64,000 nucleotides of DNA from Chryseobacterium salivictor (lineage in GTDB: Bacteria > Bacteroidota > Bacteroidia > Flavobacteriales > Weeksellaceae). This document shows positions 18,792 to 27,679 of this stretch, piece by piece. Location of the stretch: the NCBI RefSeq assembly GCF_004359195.1, contig NZ_CP037954.1, positions 1,302,001-1,366,000 of the forward strand, written 5' to 3'. The notes under the pieces were generated by a model. That model made no database searches. It saw only the letters and a program-made list of their open reading frames with translations, and was not told where the DNA came from. How positions within the stretch are numbered: the first letter of the stretch is position 1; every line of letters begins with the position of its first letter. The position numbers were made by a program, and so were the translations under genes.

Positions 18792-19416
18792 TTTTCTTTT
18801 CATGATGACTTTTGCTCAAAAGGAGCAGGATTCGCTTAAAGTAAAATGGAAATACGAACCTAATTTTTTAGCCGGTTTTGATGTTTTGAATGCAGGAGTT
18901 GGCGCTTTTTCAGATCGGAAATTATTTCAGGGTTTCGTCTCTTCACATATAAAAGGAAATTGGTACGCCATCGCAGATGCAGGTTTTGAAAAGAATATTT
19001 ATCAAAAAAACGGATATGATGCTTCGGTCAGTGGGCCTTTTCTAAAATTAGGGACACTTTACATGTTAGCCCACGACCAGGAAAATCCGATGAATGGTTT
19101 TTTTGTTGGTGGAAAAGTAGCGGGCTCCTTTTATAATCAGGAATATAAAGCTGTTCCGATCCGTGGATATGGTGGGAGTGATGCGTCTCAGGCATTCCCT
19201 GCATCTAATCAAAGTTCTTATTGGATGGAGGCAAATATTGGCGGAAGAGTACAGTTGTTTGATTCCCCTTTTTATATTGAAGCCACTGTTCAGCCCAAAT
19301 ATTTATTGTTCAGTACTAAACAGGATGAAATTAAACCGATGATCGTTCCGGGATTTGGAAAAAGTTCCGCAAAATTTAATATGGGATTTTCCTGGAATAT
19401 CGCTTATTCTTTTTAA
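18757..19416 (+). CDS. DUF6048 family outer-membrane beta-barrel-like protein
   Basis: 219 residues from the ATG at 18757, which gives a clean signal peptide (KAKRIFTFFFSFLFMMTFAQ); an in-frame ATG at 18715 would add 14 polar residues in front of it and is unlikely. The mature part is made of amphipathic strands with repeated aromatic ends (GNWYAIADAGFEKNIY, GFFVGGKVAGSFY, KFNMGFSWNIAYSF), and the last residue is Phe, both typical of outer-membrane beta-barrels. I associate it with DUF6048, which travels with DUF6452 lipoproteins. A joint envelope role is inferred from the overlap of the two genes. Confidence 0.7.
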   Translation: MKAKRIFTFFFSFLFMMTFAQKEQDSLKVKWKYEPNFLAGFDVLNAGVGAFSDRKLFQGFVSSHIKGNWYAIADAGFEKNIYQKNGYDASVSGPFLKLGTLYMLAHDQENPMNGFFVGGKVAGSFYNQEYKAVPIRGYGGSDASQAFPASNQSSYWMEANIGGRVQLFDSPFYIEATVQPKYLLFSTKQDEIKPMIVPGFGKSSAKFNMGFSWNIAYSF

Positions 19417-19668
19417 TGATATAGCTTATAGTGCGAATGCCGGATGGGTTGTTTTTGAGCTATTATTTCGACAATTATTTCTTAAATGTTTACCCGGAAT
19501 TTGATCTTTCATAATTTTGTGATATATAATTTATCTATATATTGATTTTTATGTTGGATAAATACGGATTAATTTATTAATTAAAGGGAATGTTATCAAT
19601 TTTATTTTGATGGCTAATAAAAAAAAATTACTTTTGATTAATGATATTTAATAAAATAAATTAGTCTT

Positions 19669-22584
19669 ATGAAGAAAATTTTTATTTCCTTACTTTGTGG
19701 ATTGATGGGCACGGCAGCTTTTGCACAATGGAGTCCAACATCAATGCAAGGCGAGAAAATCCGGCTTTCATCCAACGTAAAAAAATACTATTCCTTAGAT
19801 CTCAAGATGATGAGATCCAAACTTGCCAATGCGCAGGAAACCGGAAAGAGCGCAAAGCCGGTAGAGATTCAACTGCCAACTCTTGATGGCAAAGTTGAAA
19901 GATTTGCAGTGTACAGTGCGCCTGTTGTGGTGAAGTCTTTGCAGGATCGTTACCAATTGGGTTCTTATGTAGGCGTTGGGATTGATGACCCTACAGCGTA
20001 TGTAAGATTCAGTGTGGCACCGAACGATTTCCAGTCGATGATTCTTAGGAATGGAGCTTATGAATTCATAGAGCCACAAAATACAGGTAAAACCGTTTAC
20101 GGTGTTCACCCGAAAACCAATAAATCGGAAGCCGATAAAGCATTTGTTTGTTCTACAAGCGAAGAGCCTTTAACAAAACAGCAGATCGACAAGCTTTACA
20201 TGTCTGGAAAAAATTTCACTAATAATCCCAGCGATTTTAGCAAAGCTTCTGACAAAAAGTACAGAACAATGCGCTTGGTAATGACTACTAATGGGGAATA
20301 TACTACTTATTTTGGTGGTGTGGCCGGAGCTATGGCTGCCATTAATGCAACATTAACCCGTTGCAATGGTGTTTTTGAAAAAGATTTTGGTCTTCATTTA
20401 ATTCTTCAGGATTTCCCGAGTTTAATTTATACCGATGCATCTACAGATCCATTTACAACAGCGACAGTAAGCAGCGTTCCTTCTGCTTGGAACTTAGAAA
20501 CTCAAAAAGCAATTACAGCAGTTGCAGGTGAAGCAAATTACGATATCGGCCATATGTTTGGAGCATATGGTGGTGGTGGTAACGCAGGTTGTATCGGCTG
20601 TGTTTGTGAGAGTCCATCAGTAAATGGAAGTGGGATTCCTACCGATACGAAAAAAGGTTCAGGTATTACATCTCCAGCTGATGGAAAGCCGTTTGGCGAT
20701 AACTTCGATATCGATTATGTAGCGCACGAAATGGGTCACCAATTAGGCGCAAACCATACTTTCTCTCATAATAGTGAGTTTTCAGGACAAAATGTGGAGC
20801 CTGGCTCAGGATCTACAATCATGGGGTATGCAGGAATTACTGGTGCAACTGATATTCAGCGCCATTCTGATCCTTATTTTCACATTAACTCTATTATACA
20901 GGTTCAAACTAATTTGAACGATAAAACGTGTGATATCGAAACGGCTGTTACCAATAACCCACCTGTTATTACGCCAATGCCGGATGTAACCATTCCCAAA
21001 GGAACAGCTTTTGTATTGACCGCTCAGGCGACTGATCCCGAAAATGATGTTCTGAATTATACTTGGGAACAGGTAGATGATACATTTGAGCCTATTTCTA
21101 AATCTAATTTAGGAACAACAAGAAATGGTGCAAGTTTTAGATCAATTATGGGAACTGCTAATCCAACAAGATATTTTCCAAAACTGGAAACCGTAATGAC
21201 AGGCACTCTAAGTAACCCGAATGGTTGGGAAGCGGTGTCAGCGATAGCAAGAGACTCTAACTTTAAAGTTACAGTTAGAGATAATAATCCCGATGTAACA
21301 GAACAGCAAACTCAAACTGCTGCTCAGAAAGTAACGGTAAGTGCTAATGGACCATTTAAAATCACCTCTACAAAAGTTTATAACAATGCTCCAGGTCCAT
21401 TGAACTGGGATGTAGCAGGAACAAACGCCGCTCCGTTCAATGTGACGAATGTGAAAATTGATTATACAACAGATAATGGCACAACATGGACGGTTTTAAC
21501 AGAATCTACACCAAACGACGGAACTGAAGACTTTATCTTTGCATCGTTTGCAACAAACACGGCTATGAAAATGAGAATTTCTGCGATCGGAAATGTATTT
21601 TATGCAGTTGCTCCGGTGGTAGTATCCGTGACCAGTGCATGTGATAACTCAGCGCCGGCAGGACTTGCAGTTTATGGAATTTCAAATACTGCGGCAAATC
21701 TGAGCTGGGATCCAATTAGTAATGCTACCTATAAAGTAAGATATAAAAAAGTATCAGACGGTATGTGGACGGAGGTCGCTTCTTCCAAAAGCAGCTATAG
21801 CATTACCGAATTAGCTGAAGGTACTGCTTATGAAGTTCAGGTTGCGGCGGTTTGTACTGGGGTTACAGGTTCATTCTCGACATCTGTTAATTTTACTACG
21901 ACTGTTGCTACATACTGCACAGCGGGAGCGGGTTCTACTAGTTATGAGAAAATTAGTAATGTAACATTTGCTAACATTAATAAAAGTTCAACAAGTAAAG
22001 CGGGATATGAAGATTTTACCTCCGTAGTAGGAAATGTAACCAAAGGAATGACTTATGCATTCAACGCTACGGGTACAGGATCATTTGCCACTGACGAAGT
22101 AAAGGTTTGGATCGATTTTAATCAGGACAAAAGCTTTGATGACTCCGAACTTGTTGTGGTTTCAGGAATGAAAAAATCTCCTTGGACTGGGTCTGTAGTT
22201 ATTCCTCAGAATGCAAAATCAGGTCTTACCAGAATGAGAGTGAGATTACATGATACCAGTGAAGGCAGTAATGGAACTCCTTGCGGTTATTCGGGATATG
22301 GACAGGTTGAAGATTATACGTTAGATATTGGCAGTCTTGCAGTAGGTGAAAGTGGTACCAAAGCAAATATACAGCTGTACCCTAATCCTGCAGTTGACGT
22401 ATTGAATGTTACTAAAGTAGGTAATAAAGCAACTTACACCATTTACAATATGACAGGGCAAACTGTCAGTAAAGGCAAAGTAGTCGATAATAAAGTACAG
22501 GTTTCTCAATTGCAGAAAGGAGTATATGTTATCGCGATAGATGACAATGGCGAGGCAGCCCAACTGAAATTTATCAAAAAATAG
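19669..22584 (+). CDS. Reprolysin-like secreted metalloprotease with FnIII, GEVED and T9SS sorting domains
   Basis: A 971-residue multidomain secreted protease. Order: signal peptide (cleavage after AFA, residue 19), propeptide-like region, a metzincin domain with zinc site HEMGHQLGANHTF near residue 355 and Met-turn STIMGYAG, Ig/cadherin-like region (about 430-650), fibronectin type III domain (about 660-745), a GEVED domain (VWIDFNQDKSFDDSELV, about 820), and a C-terminal T9SS type-A sorting domain (LYPNPAVDVLNV ending KFIKK). This is the layout of flavobacterial M12B-like proteases exported by T9SS to the surface or medium. It is a single-gene unit with a strong terminator. Confidence 0.9.
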   Translation: MKKIFISLLCGLMGTAAFAQWSPTSMQGEKIRLSSNVKKYYSLDLKMMRSKLANAQETGKSAKPVEIQLPTLDGKVERFAVYSAPVVVKSLQDRYQLGSYVGVGIDDPTAYVRFSVAPNDFQSMILRNGAYEFIEPQNTGKTVYGVHPKTNKSEADKAFVCSTSEEPLTKQQIDKLYMSGKNFTNNPSDFSKASDKKYRTMRLVMTTNGEYTTYFGGVAGAMAAINATLTRCNGVFEKDFGLHLILQDFPSLIYTDASTDPFTTATVSSVPSAWNLETQKAITAVAGEANYDIGHMFGAYGGGGNAGCIGCVCESPSVNGSGIPTDTKKGSGITSPADGKPFGDNFDIDYVAHEMGHQLGANHTFSHNSEFSGQNVEPGSGSTIMGYAGITGATDIQRHSDPYFHINSIIQVQTNLNDKTCDIETAVTNNPPVITPMPDVTIPKGTAFVLTAQATDPENDVLNYTWEQVDDTFEPISKSNLGTTRNGASFRSIMGTANPTRYFPKLETVMTGTLSNPNGWEAVSAIARDSNFKVTVRDNNPDVTEQQTQTAAQKVTVSANGPFKITSTKVYNNAPGPLNWDVAGTNAAPFNVTNVKIDYTTDNGTTWTVLTESTPNDGTEDFIFASFATNTAMKMRISAIGNVFYAVAPVVVSVTSACDNSAPAGLAVYGISNTAANLSWDPISNATYKVRYKKVSDGMWTEVASSKSSYSITELAEGTAYEVQVAAVCTGVTGSFSTSVNFTTTVATYCTAGAGSTSYEKISNVTFANINKSSTSKAGYEDFTSVVGNVTKGMTYAFNATGTGSFATDEVKVWIDFNQDKSFDDSELVVVSGMKKSPWTGSVVIPQNAKSGLTRMRVRLHDTSEGSNGTPCGYSGYGQVEDYTLDIGSLAVGESGTKANIQLYPNPAVDVLNVTKVGNKATYTIYNMTGQTVSKGKVVDNKVQVSQLQKGVYVIAIDDNGEAAQLKFIKK

Positions 22585-22605
22585 GACTTTGGTCTTTATC
22601 ATCCT

Positions 22606-22635
22606 AATCCCCGGAAAACTTCCGGGGATTTTTTG
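22606..22635 (+). terminator. Terminator of the reprolysin-like protease gene
   Basis: A perfect 11-bp GC-rich stem (AATCCCCGGAA with TTCCGGGGATT, loop AAC) followed by six T, 21 nt after the stop. Confidence 0.92.
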
Positions 22636-22763
22636 TTTAAATAAAGTAAACCATTAAAATAAAATCCATTAACATTTATTTGGACCATTTAACCAAACTT
22701 TAACCATGTTTTGAAATCCAAATTAGAATTATTAGTAAAAAATTCATTTATTTTGCGCACTGT

Positions 22764-23555
22764 ATGAGGAAAGTTTTTTTACTGCTCACTTTTTTTATTT
22801 TAATTAAAGTTCAGTCCCAGTTTTTTTCCGGTGAAATTTTGATTAGAGATAAATCGGTGTATTATCTTAATCAGGTATATGTCACCAATATTACCGCTCA
22901 AAAGACGGTTTATACCGATTATTTTGGAACGTTCAAAATCCCTGCAAAACCGGGAGATATAATCCGTTTTACTTCTATAGTGACCGATCGTACTGATGTG
23001 AAGGTGACTGCCGAGCAACTCCAGACCGATAAAAATTTTGTAGAACTAAAAATCGCCTACTATGACATACAGGAAGTGGTGATTAATAAATTTAAGCCTA
23101 CCGGAAATCTTAAAAAGGATGTGAGTTCCCTGAAAAATGGAGATAAAACATGGGAACTGCAAAAGATGATTGGCCTTCCGGCACCCGTTGGAGATGGAAC
23201 TTCCCCTCAGTTACCCGTAGCAGGATTCAGCGGAGGCGGACTTACATTTAGTTTAGAAAGTATTTATGACATTTTATCGGGCGAGCGTAAAAAACAGGAG
23301 CGGGCTCAACAATATGAAAAAATGAATGTCGCAGTTACCAATATCAGAAACTATTATGGTGAAGCATACTTTACCAACCTTAAAATACCCGTAAATCTCA
23401 TCGACAACTTCCTGCAGTTTGTCTATTCTTCAGACAACCTTTATCCTTTTGTAAAGGCTAATAATTATGAAGCAGTCGCGATTTATATCGACAAATATCT
23501 GCCTATTTATCAAAGAAGATTAAAAAACTCGCAGTTGATGAACGAGTTTAGGTAA
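22764..23555 (+). CDS. Secreted protein with carboxypeptidase-regulatory-like N-terminal domain, unknown function
   Basis: A 263-residue protein with a signal peptide (cleavage near VQSQ, residue 18). Residues 20-100 look like a CarboxypepD_reg-like/peptidase-associated beta-sandwich (FSGEILIRDKSVYYLNQVYV, then TDYFGTFKIPAKPGDIIRFT), the domain that opens many Bacteroidota outer-membrane proteins. The remaining part is helical and charged, without recognisable motifs. No TonB-dependent receptor follows, so the domain is used outside its common context. Function unknown. Confidence 0.65.
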   Translation: MRKVFLLLTFFILIKVQSQFFSGEILIRDKSVYYLNQVYVTNITAQKTVYTDYFGTFKIPAKPGDIIRFTSIVTDRTDVKVTAEQLQTDKNFVELKIAYYDIQEVVINKFKPTGNLKKDVSSLKNGDKTWELQKMIGLPAPVGDGTSPQLPVAGFSGGGLTFSLESIYDILSGERKKQERAQQYEKMNVAVTNIRNYYGEAYFTNLKIPVNLIDNFLQFVYSSDNLYPFVKANNYEAVAIYIDKYLPIYQRRLKNSQLMNEFR

Positions 23556-24074
23556 ATTACAGTCGTCATTATTGACTTTGCTTATTATTTTTTATCCTTG
23601 GAGATATCCTTGCTTTAAAGACAATAATCTGGTTACGGGTTGATACAATAAATACTTCCGTTTATCATTGGCTGAAGCCACCCTTTTTTACTTTTCATTT
23701 TCCACTTCTGCTTTTATCAAAATGTTGATGAACACATCTTCTGCGCAAATGAAATAAGACTGTTCCGCAAAGAAAGTATTGTGTTGAGAATACATCTCAG
23801 ACTGTAATTTAATTGTAAGAATTGAAGGAGTGGGAAATGCGAACTATAGCCTTGCGGTACCCTTAATATGCAGAAGTTTCCATTGTGGTGACAAAGGGTG
23901 GTTATGTGTTTTCGGGGAACGTATGGCGCGCCGGATCTTCTTCATAGAAGAACATACAAAAATCAATTGTGGTTTCTCTAAATAATCCCGGTAAATAAAT
24001 CATGATTTCTTTTTAAACTTTTAAAGCAGTAAGAAATTATTTTTAAGTAATTTTGAACGATTTTTGAAAAAAAT
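23556..24074. other. Gene-free stretch of about 520 bp
   Basis: No open frame of convincing length or composition on either strand, no clear terminator after the upstream gene, and no RNA gene that I can recognise. The 3' end holds the trmB promoter box. The base composition around 23840-23960 is noticeably richer in G and C than the flanks, which may mark remains of a lost gene. Confidence 0.5.
24048..24055 (+). promoter_or_regulatory. -7 promoter box of trmB
   Basis: TAATTTTG matches TAnnTTTG, 19 nt before the trmB ATG. Confidence 0.6.
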
Positions 24075-24752
24075 ATGGGTAAAAATAAAATGGCAAGATT
24101 TGCCGAAAACAAGACGCTTCCGAATGTATTTCAACCAACCAGAGCTGAGGCTTTAGCTGATTTTCATCTCAAAGGTAAATGGCGACAGGAGGTATTTAAA
24201 AATGACAATCCTATCGTCTTAGAATTGGGATGTGGCAAAGGTGAGTATTCGGTAGGCTTGGGAAGAGCCTTCCCGGAAAAAAACTTTATAGGAGTCGATA
24301 TCAAAGGAGCCAGATTTTGGTTTGGTGCAAAAGATGCCATCGATAATAATTTGAACAATGTTGCGTTTCTAAGAACGCAGATTGAGTTAATTGATCATTT
24401 TTTCGATGAAGGTGAAGTTGACGAAATCTGGATAACCTTCCCAGATCCGCAAATAAAATACCGGCGGACCAAACATAGAATGACCCATCCGGATTTCCTG
24501 GAACGGTATAAGAAAATTTTAAAGAAAGATGGAATCATGCATCTTAAAACAGATTCAGAGTTTTTGCACGGATATACACTGGGACTGCTTCAGGGGTTAG
24601 GTCATGAAATTATGTTTGCTAACCACGACATTTATGGTGCTCCGGAGTTTGATCCCGAGACCCCTTTATTACGGGAAATAAAAACCTATTATGAAGGATT
24701 GTTTTCTGCCAAAGGGAAAACCATCACTTATATTAAATTTAAAATTAAATAA
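24075..24752 (+). CDS. trmB: tRNA (guanine-N7-)-methyltransferase
   Basis: Methylates N7 of guanosine 46 in the variable loop of tRNAs using S-adenosylmethionine. The 225-residue protein starts with the flavobacterial N-terminus MGKNKMARFAENKTLPNVFQ and carries the SAM-binding motif LELGCGKGEYSVGLGR, the acidic VDIKGARFWFGAKDA strand and the substrate motif TFPDPQIKYRRTKHRM. Full length. It is followed 15 nt later by a secreted-protein gene that may share its transcript. Confidence 0.95.
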   Translation: MGKNKMARFAENKTLPNVFQPTRAEALADFHLKGKWRQEVFKNDNPIVLELGCGKGEYSVGLGRAFPEKNFIGVDIKGARFWFGAKDAIDNNLNNVAFLRTQIELIDHFFDEGEVDEIWITFPDPQIKYRRTKHRMTHPDFLERYKKILKKDGIMHLKTDSEFLHGYTLGLLQGLGHEIMFANHDIYGAPEFDPETPLLREIKTYYEGLFSAKGKTITYIKFKIK

Positions 24753-24767
24753 CCGCTCATTACATTA

Positions 24768-25460
24768 ATGAAGAAAATATTTTTCACACTTTCGATAGTA
24801 AGTTGTATTGCAATTTCTGCTCAGAAAAAATATAATAATATCGTCAACAGCAATAGTATTACCGAGATCGAAAACTTTCTGAAGGAGGCTCATCCTGACG
24901 ATTCACGACGGTTCATGCTGAAACGCAAACTGGTTTCGCTGAAAAATCAGCAATGGATGAAACAGGAGAAATCGAGTTTTTCAGCGGTGCAGTATTCAAA
25001 AGCTAAAGCGGCGGACCAGACTGATCCAACAGGAACTTCTGTGAAGAGTACATCTTCAGGTATGAGTAATTACAGGAGTGAGGAAGAAGAATTCCGACAG
25101 TTAATTACCGAAACATCAGCAACGCATAAGGAAAAGACAGTGAAATTATTAAATCAAATGTTTGATAATGATATTTCAAATGAGGAGGCAATTCTTTTAA
25201 TAAAAAATACGGGAGACTGTAATATCATTGTTAGGATTAAAGGAAAGGAATTTTATAATCTTGCAGTTCCTGCACATGGTGAAAATTTTGTGACCGTAAA
25301 AAAAGGAGAGTATTCGCTATATGGTAATATGTGCGAAGCACGATATCATTCGAGCAAGAATATCGCTAAGAATATGTTGGTAACACTCAATAAGATACCC
25401 AATAAAAGCTATGCGGAAAGAACTGGTATTGGTAACAATGCCACCGGGATTTCCAATTAG
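24768..25460 (+). CDS. Secreted DUF6759-like protein
   Basis: A 230-residue exported protein (signal peptide ending AISAQ, residue 19). The N-terminal half is charged and helical. The C-terminal half (about 145-215) contains NTGDCNIIVRIKGKEFYNLA followed by VPAHGENFVTVKKGEYSLYG and a second Cys, a compact beta domain that I associate with DUF6759 of Chryseobacterium-group proteins. The two cysteines could form a disulfide. Function unknown. It sits directly behind trmB and ends at a bidirectional terminator shared with rpsB. Confidence 0.65.
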   Translation: MKKIFFTLSIVSCIAISAQKKYNNIVNSNSITEIENFLKEAHPDDSRRFMLKRKLVSLKNQQWMKQEKSSFSAVQYSKAKAADQTDPTGTSVKSTSSGMSNYRSEEEEFRQLITETSATHKEKTVKLLNQMFDNDISNEEAILLIKNTGDCNIIVRIKGKEFYNLAVPAHGENFVTVKKGEYSLYGNMCEARYHSSKNIAKNMLVTLNKIPNKSYAERTGIGNNATGISN

Positions 25461-25496
25461 AACGAAATTTATACCATAAGGAATCCGGTTATATAT

Positions 25497-25533
25497 AAAA
25501 AAAAGGTTCAGAAAAAATTCTGAACCTTTTTTT
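25497..25533. terminator. Bidirectional terminator between the DUF6759-like gene and rpsB
   Basis: A perfect 9-bp stem (GGTTCAGAA with TTCTGAACC, loop of four A) flanked by eight A and seven T, so either strand has a U-run. It separates two convergent genes. Confidence 0.92.
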
Positions 25534-25550
25534 ATTGGGAAGATAAAATC

Positions 25551-26321
25551 TTATTCTGCAGCAGCGGAATCGAAATCTGCATCAGCATCGGCTGAAACTT
25601 TCTCTCCTTCTTCTTTAGATTTTTCTTTATCTGCTTTTCTTTGAGACAAACCATCTTTGATAGAAGCTGAAACTACGCTCAAAATCATATCGATAGATTT
25701 AGATGCATCATCATTTCCAGGAATTACGTATTCCACTTTTCTTGGATCAGAGTTTGTATCTACGATTGCGAAAATTGGAATTCCCAATTTCTTAGCCTCA
25801 GTAACAGCGATGTGTTCTTTCATGATATCAACAACAAAAAGTGCTGATGGAAGACGAACCATGTCAGAGATTGAACCTAAGTTTTTCTCCAAGTTTGCTC
25901 TTTGACGATCAACTTGTAGTCTTTCTTTTTTAGATAAAGTTTCGAAAGTTCCGTCTTTCTTCATTTTATCAATGTGGTTCATTTTCTTAACCGCTTTACG
26001 GATGGTAACAAAATTTGTTAACATTCCTCCTGGCCATCTTTCAGTAATATAAGGCATATTAAGTTCTGCTGCATATTTCGCTACAACTTCTTTTGCTTGC
26101 TTTTTTGTAGCAACAAAAAGAACTTTTTTACCTGCAGAAGTGATTTTTTCCAAAGCTGAACAAGCTTCGTCCAATTTCACAGCTGTTTTATGTAAGTCTA
26201 CGATGTGAATACCGTTTTTCTCCATAAAAATGTATGGAGCCATATTTGGATTCCACTTTCTGGTCATGTGACCAAAGTGTACGCCTGCCTCTAAAAGGTC
26301 TTTAACATTTGCTTTTGCCAT
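25551..26321 (-). CDS. rpsB: 30S ribosomal protein S2
   Basis: Structural protein of the 30S subunit, needed to recruit S1. The 256-residue protein carries the family signatures VKDLLEAGVHFGHMTRKWNP near the start and IPIFAIVDTNSDP with PGNDDA near residue 200. The last 35 residues are a low-complexity acidic tail rich in Lys, Glu, Asp and Ala, common in flavobacterial S2. It is the third gene of the rplM-rpsI-rpsB run, but it is separated from rpsI by 176 nt. The elongation factor Ts gene that follows rpsB in many bacteria is absent; a terminator follows instead. Confidence 0.97.
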   Translation of the reverse strand: MAKANVKDLLEAGVHFGHMTRKWNPNMAPYIFMEKNGIHIVDLHKTAVKLDEACSALEKITSAGKKVLFVATKKQAKEVVAKYAAELNMPYITERWPGGMLTNFVTIRKAVKKMNHIDKMKKDGTFETLSKKERLQVDRQRANLEKNLGSISDMVRLPSALFVVDIMKEHIAVTEAKKLGIPIFAIVDTNSDPRKVEYVIPGNDDASKSIDMILSVVSASIKDGLSQRKADKEKSKEEGEKVSADADADFDSAAAE

Positions 26322-26497
26322 GTCTCTTTTTTGTTTTTAGTTTACGTGCCGCTTTATGCAATCAACGATTTCTTTGATGGGAGAAATGTTTGGGTGCTAA
26401 ACTAACGGGGCATTTTTTGATTAGATAATAGATGAATAGATAAAAAACATGAGACAAAAAGTCTCTGGTCTCCAATCTATAAGACTCCAGTCTCGTA

Positions 26498-26884
26498 TTA
26501 ACGTTTCGAGAATTGGAATTTCTTTCTTGCTTTTTTCTGACCTGGTTTCTTTCTCTCCACCATTCTTGCGTCTCTCGTAAGCAATCCGTGTGGCTTAAGA
26601 AGCAAACGGTTTTCTTCGTTGATTTCGCACATCGCTCTAGAAATAGCTAATCTGATAGCTTCAGCCTGACCGGTAATACCTCCACCGAAAACATTCACAG
26701 TCACGTCATACTGACCTACTGATTCTGTTAACAAAAATGGCTGATTCACTTTGTAAACTAAAACGTCAGTCCCAAAGTATTCCTTAGAATCCTTTTTGTT
26801 TATCGTGATCACACCAGAACCTGGTCTCACATAAACTCTTGCAACAGAAGTTTTTCTTCTTCCGATTTTATGAACTATTGACAT
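26498..26884 (-). CDS. rpsI: 30S ribosomal protein S9
   Basis: Small-subunit protein whose C-terminal tail reaches the P-site tRNA. The 128-residue product has the typical start (VHKIGRRKTSVARVYVRPG), the GGGITGQAEAIRLAISRA motif and the basic tail ending KFQFSKR, with the conserved final SKR. It begins 5 nt after the rplM stop, the conserved rplM-rpsI pairing, so the two are co-transcribed from the rplM promoter. Confidence 0.98.
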   Translation of the reverse strand: MSIVHKIGRRKTSVARVYVRPGSGVITINKKDSKEYFGTDVLVYKVNQPFLLTESVGQYDVTVNVFGGGITGQAEAIRLAISRAMCEINEENRLLLKPHGLLTRDARMVERKKPGQKKARKKFQFSKR

Positions 26885-26889
26885 ATTAA

Positions 26890-27345
26890 TTATTTGAATT
26901 CGTTAATATTAATTACTTTTGGCTGCTGAGCTTCATGTTTGTGCTCGGTTCCTTCATATAAATAAAGGTTTTTGAACAATTGATTCCCTAATTTAGTTTT
27001 TGGAATCATTCCTTTTACAGATTTTTCCAATACTTTCAAAGAATCTTTCTTTTGAAGTTCGAGCGCAGTCATTGACTTTTGACCACCTGGATAACCAGTA
27101 TGCCAAATGTAAGTTTTGTCAGCCCACTTGTTTCCGGAAAGGGTAATCTTTCCAGCATTCAAAACGATTACATTGTCTCCGCAATCTGCGTGAGGTGTAA
27201 AATTCGTTTTGTGCTTACCTCTCAAAATCTTTGCAACCTTAGAAGCTAATCTTCCTAACGGCTGTCCTTCAGCGTCTACCACAACCCATTCTTTATTTGC
27301 AGTAGCTTTGTTAGCTGAGACGGTTTTGTAACTTAATGTATTCAC
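26890..27345 (-). CDS. rplM: 50S ribosomal protein L13
   Basis: Early-assembly protein of the 50S subunit. I place the start at the GTG at 27345, giving 151 residues beginning VNTLSYKTVSANKATANKEW (V read as Met), the usual flavobacterial N-terminus. An in-frame ATG further upstream (27474) would add 43 residues that contain the -7 promoter box and are unlike the family. Conserved blocks are DAEGQPLGRLASKVAKILRG, GDNVIVLNA and the HTGYPGG motif. First gene of the ribosomal run. Confidence 0.97.
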   Translation of the reverse strand: MNTLSYKTVSANKATANKEWVVVDAEGQPLGRLASKVAKILRGKHKTNFTPHADCGDNVIVLNAGKITLSGNKWADKTYIWHTGYPGGQKSMTALELQKKDSLKVLEKSVKGMIPKTKLGNQLFKNLYLYEGTEHKHEAQQPKVININEFK

Positions 27346-27679
27346 ACTTTTTTCGTTTACGATTAAACATAATTTTCCCCAATACGGGTGTGCAAAGGTA
27401 TAAATTTTTTTTTCTATCTCGAAATATTTGTGAAAATTTATTCCAAACATTTGAAATTGAAAATAATAGGACATTTTATTTTCATTAATATCAAAAGAAA
27501 TACTGGCTCAAAAGTTCCTAATTTCTCAAAGATTTTCTTTTTCTAAAGTTTGGAAATAAATAATAAGCGATAAAAATTATTGCGAAATTTTTCACAGAAA
27601 GCCTTCTTAGCTTTAAGTCCTTTGGTTTTTATATGAATTTTATTATAAAATCTATATATTTATATCGTAAAAATATATT
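27346..27679. other. Promoter region between rplM and a divergent lipoprotein gene
   Basis: This 334-bp non-coding stretch contains the rplM -7 box. The rest is very AT-rich and shows no convincing -7 box for the divergent lipoprotein gene; the sequence just before its ATG is A/T only. Confidence 0.5.
27393..27400 (-). promoter_or_regulatory. -7 promoter box of rplM-rpsI
   Basis: On the minus strand the sequence reads TACCTTTG, a perfect -7 box about 48 nt upstream of the rplM GTG. It lies inside the long upstream extension of the L13 frame and therefore argues for the shorter protein. Confidence 0.75.

Noticed and set aside
23556-24074. tRNA or small gene in the gap before trmB
   Set aside because: No cloverleaf with a T-loop GTTCAA-type motif and no frame above about 20 codons with a start.
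26890-27474. Long form of L13 with 43 extra N-terminal residues
   Set aside because: The extension contains the TACCTTTG promoter box and does not resemble the family; the GTG at 27345 gives a normal L13.
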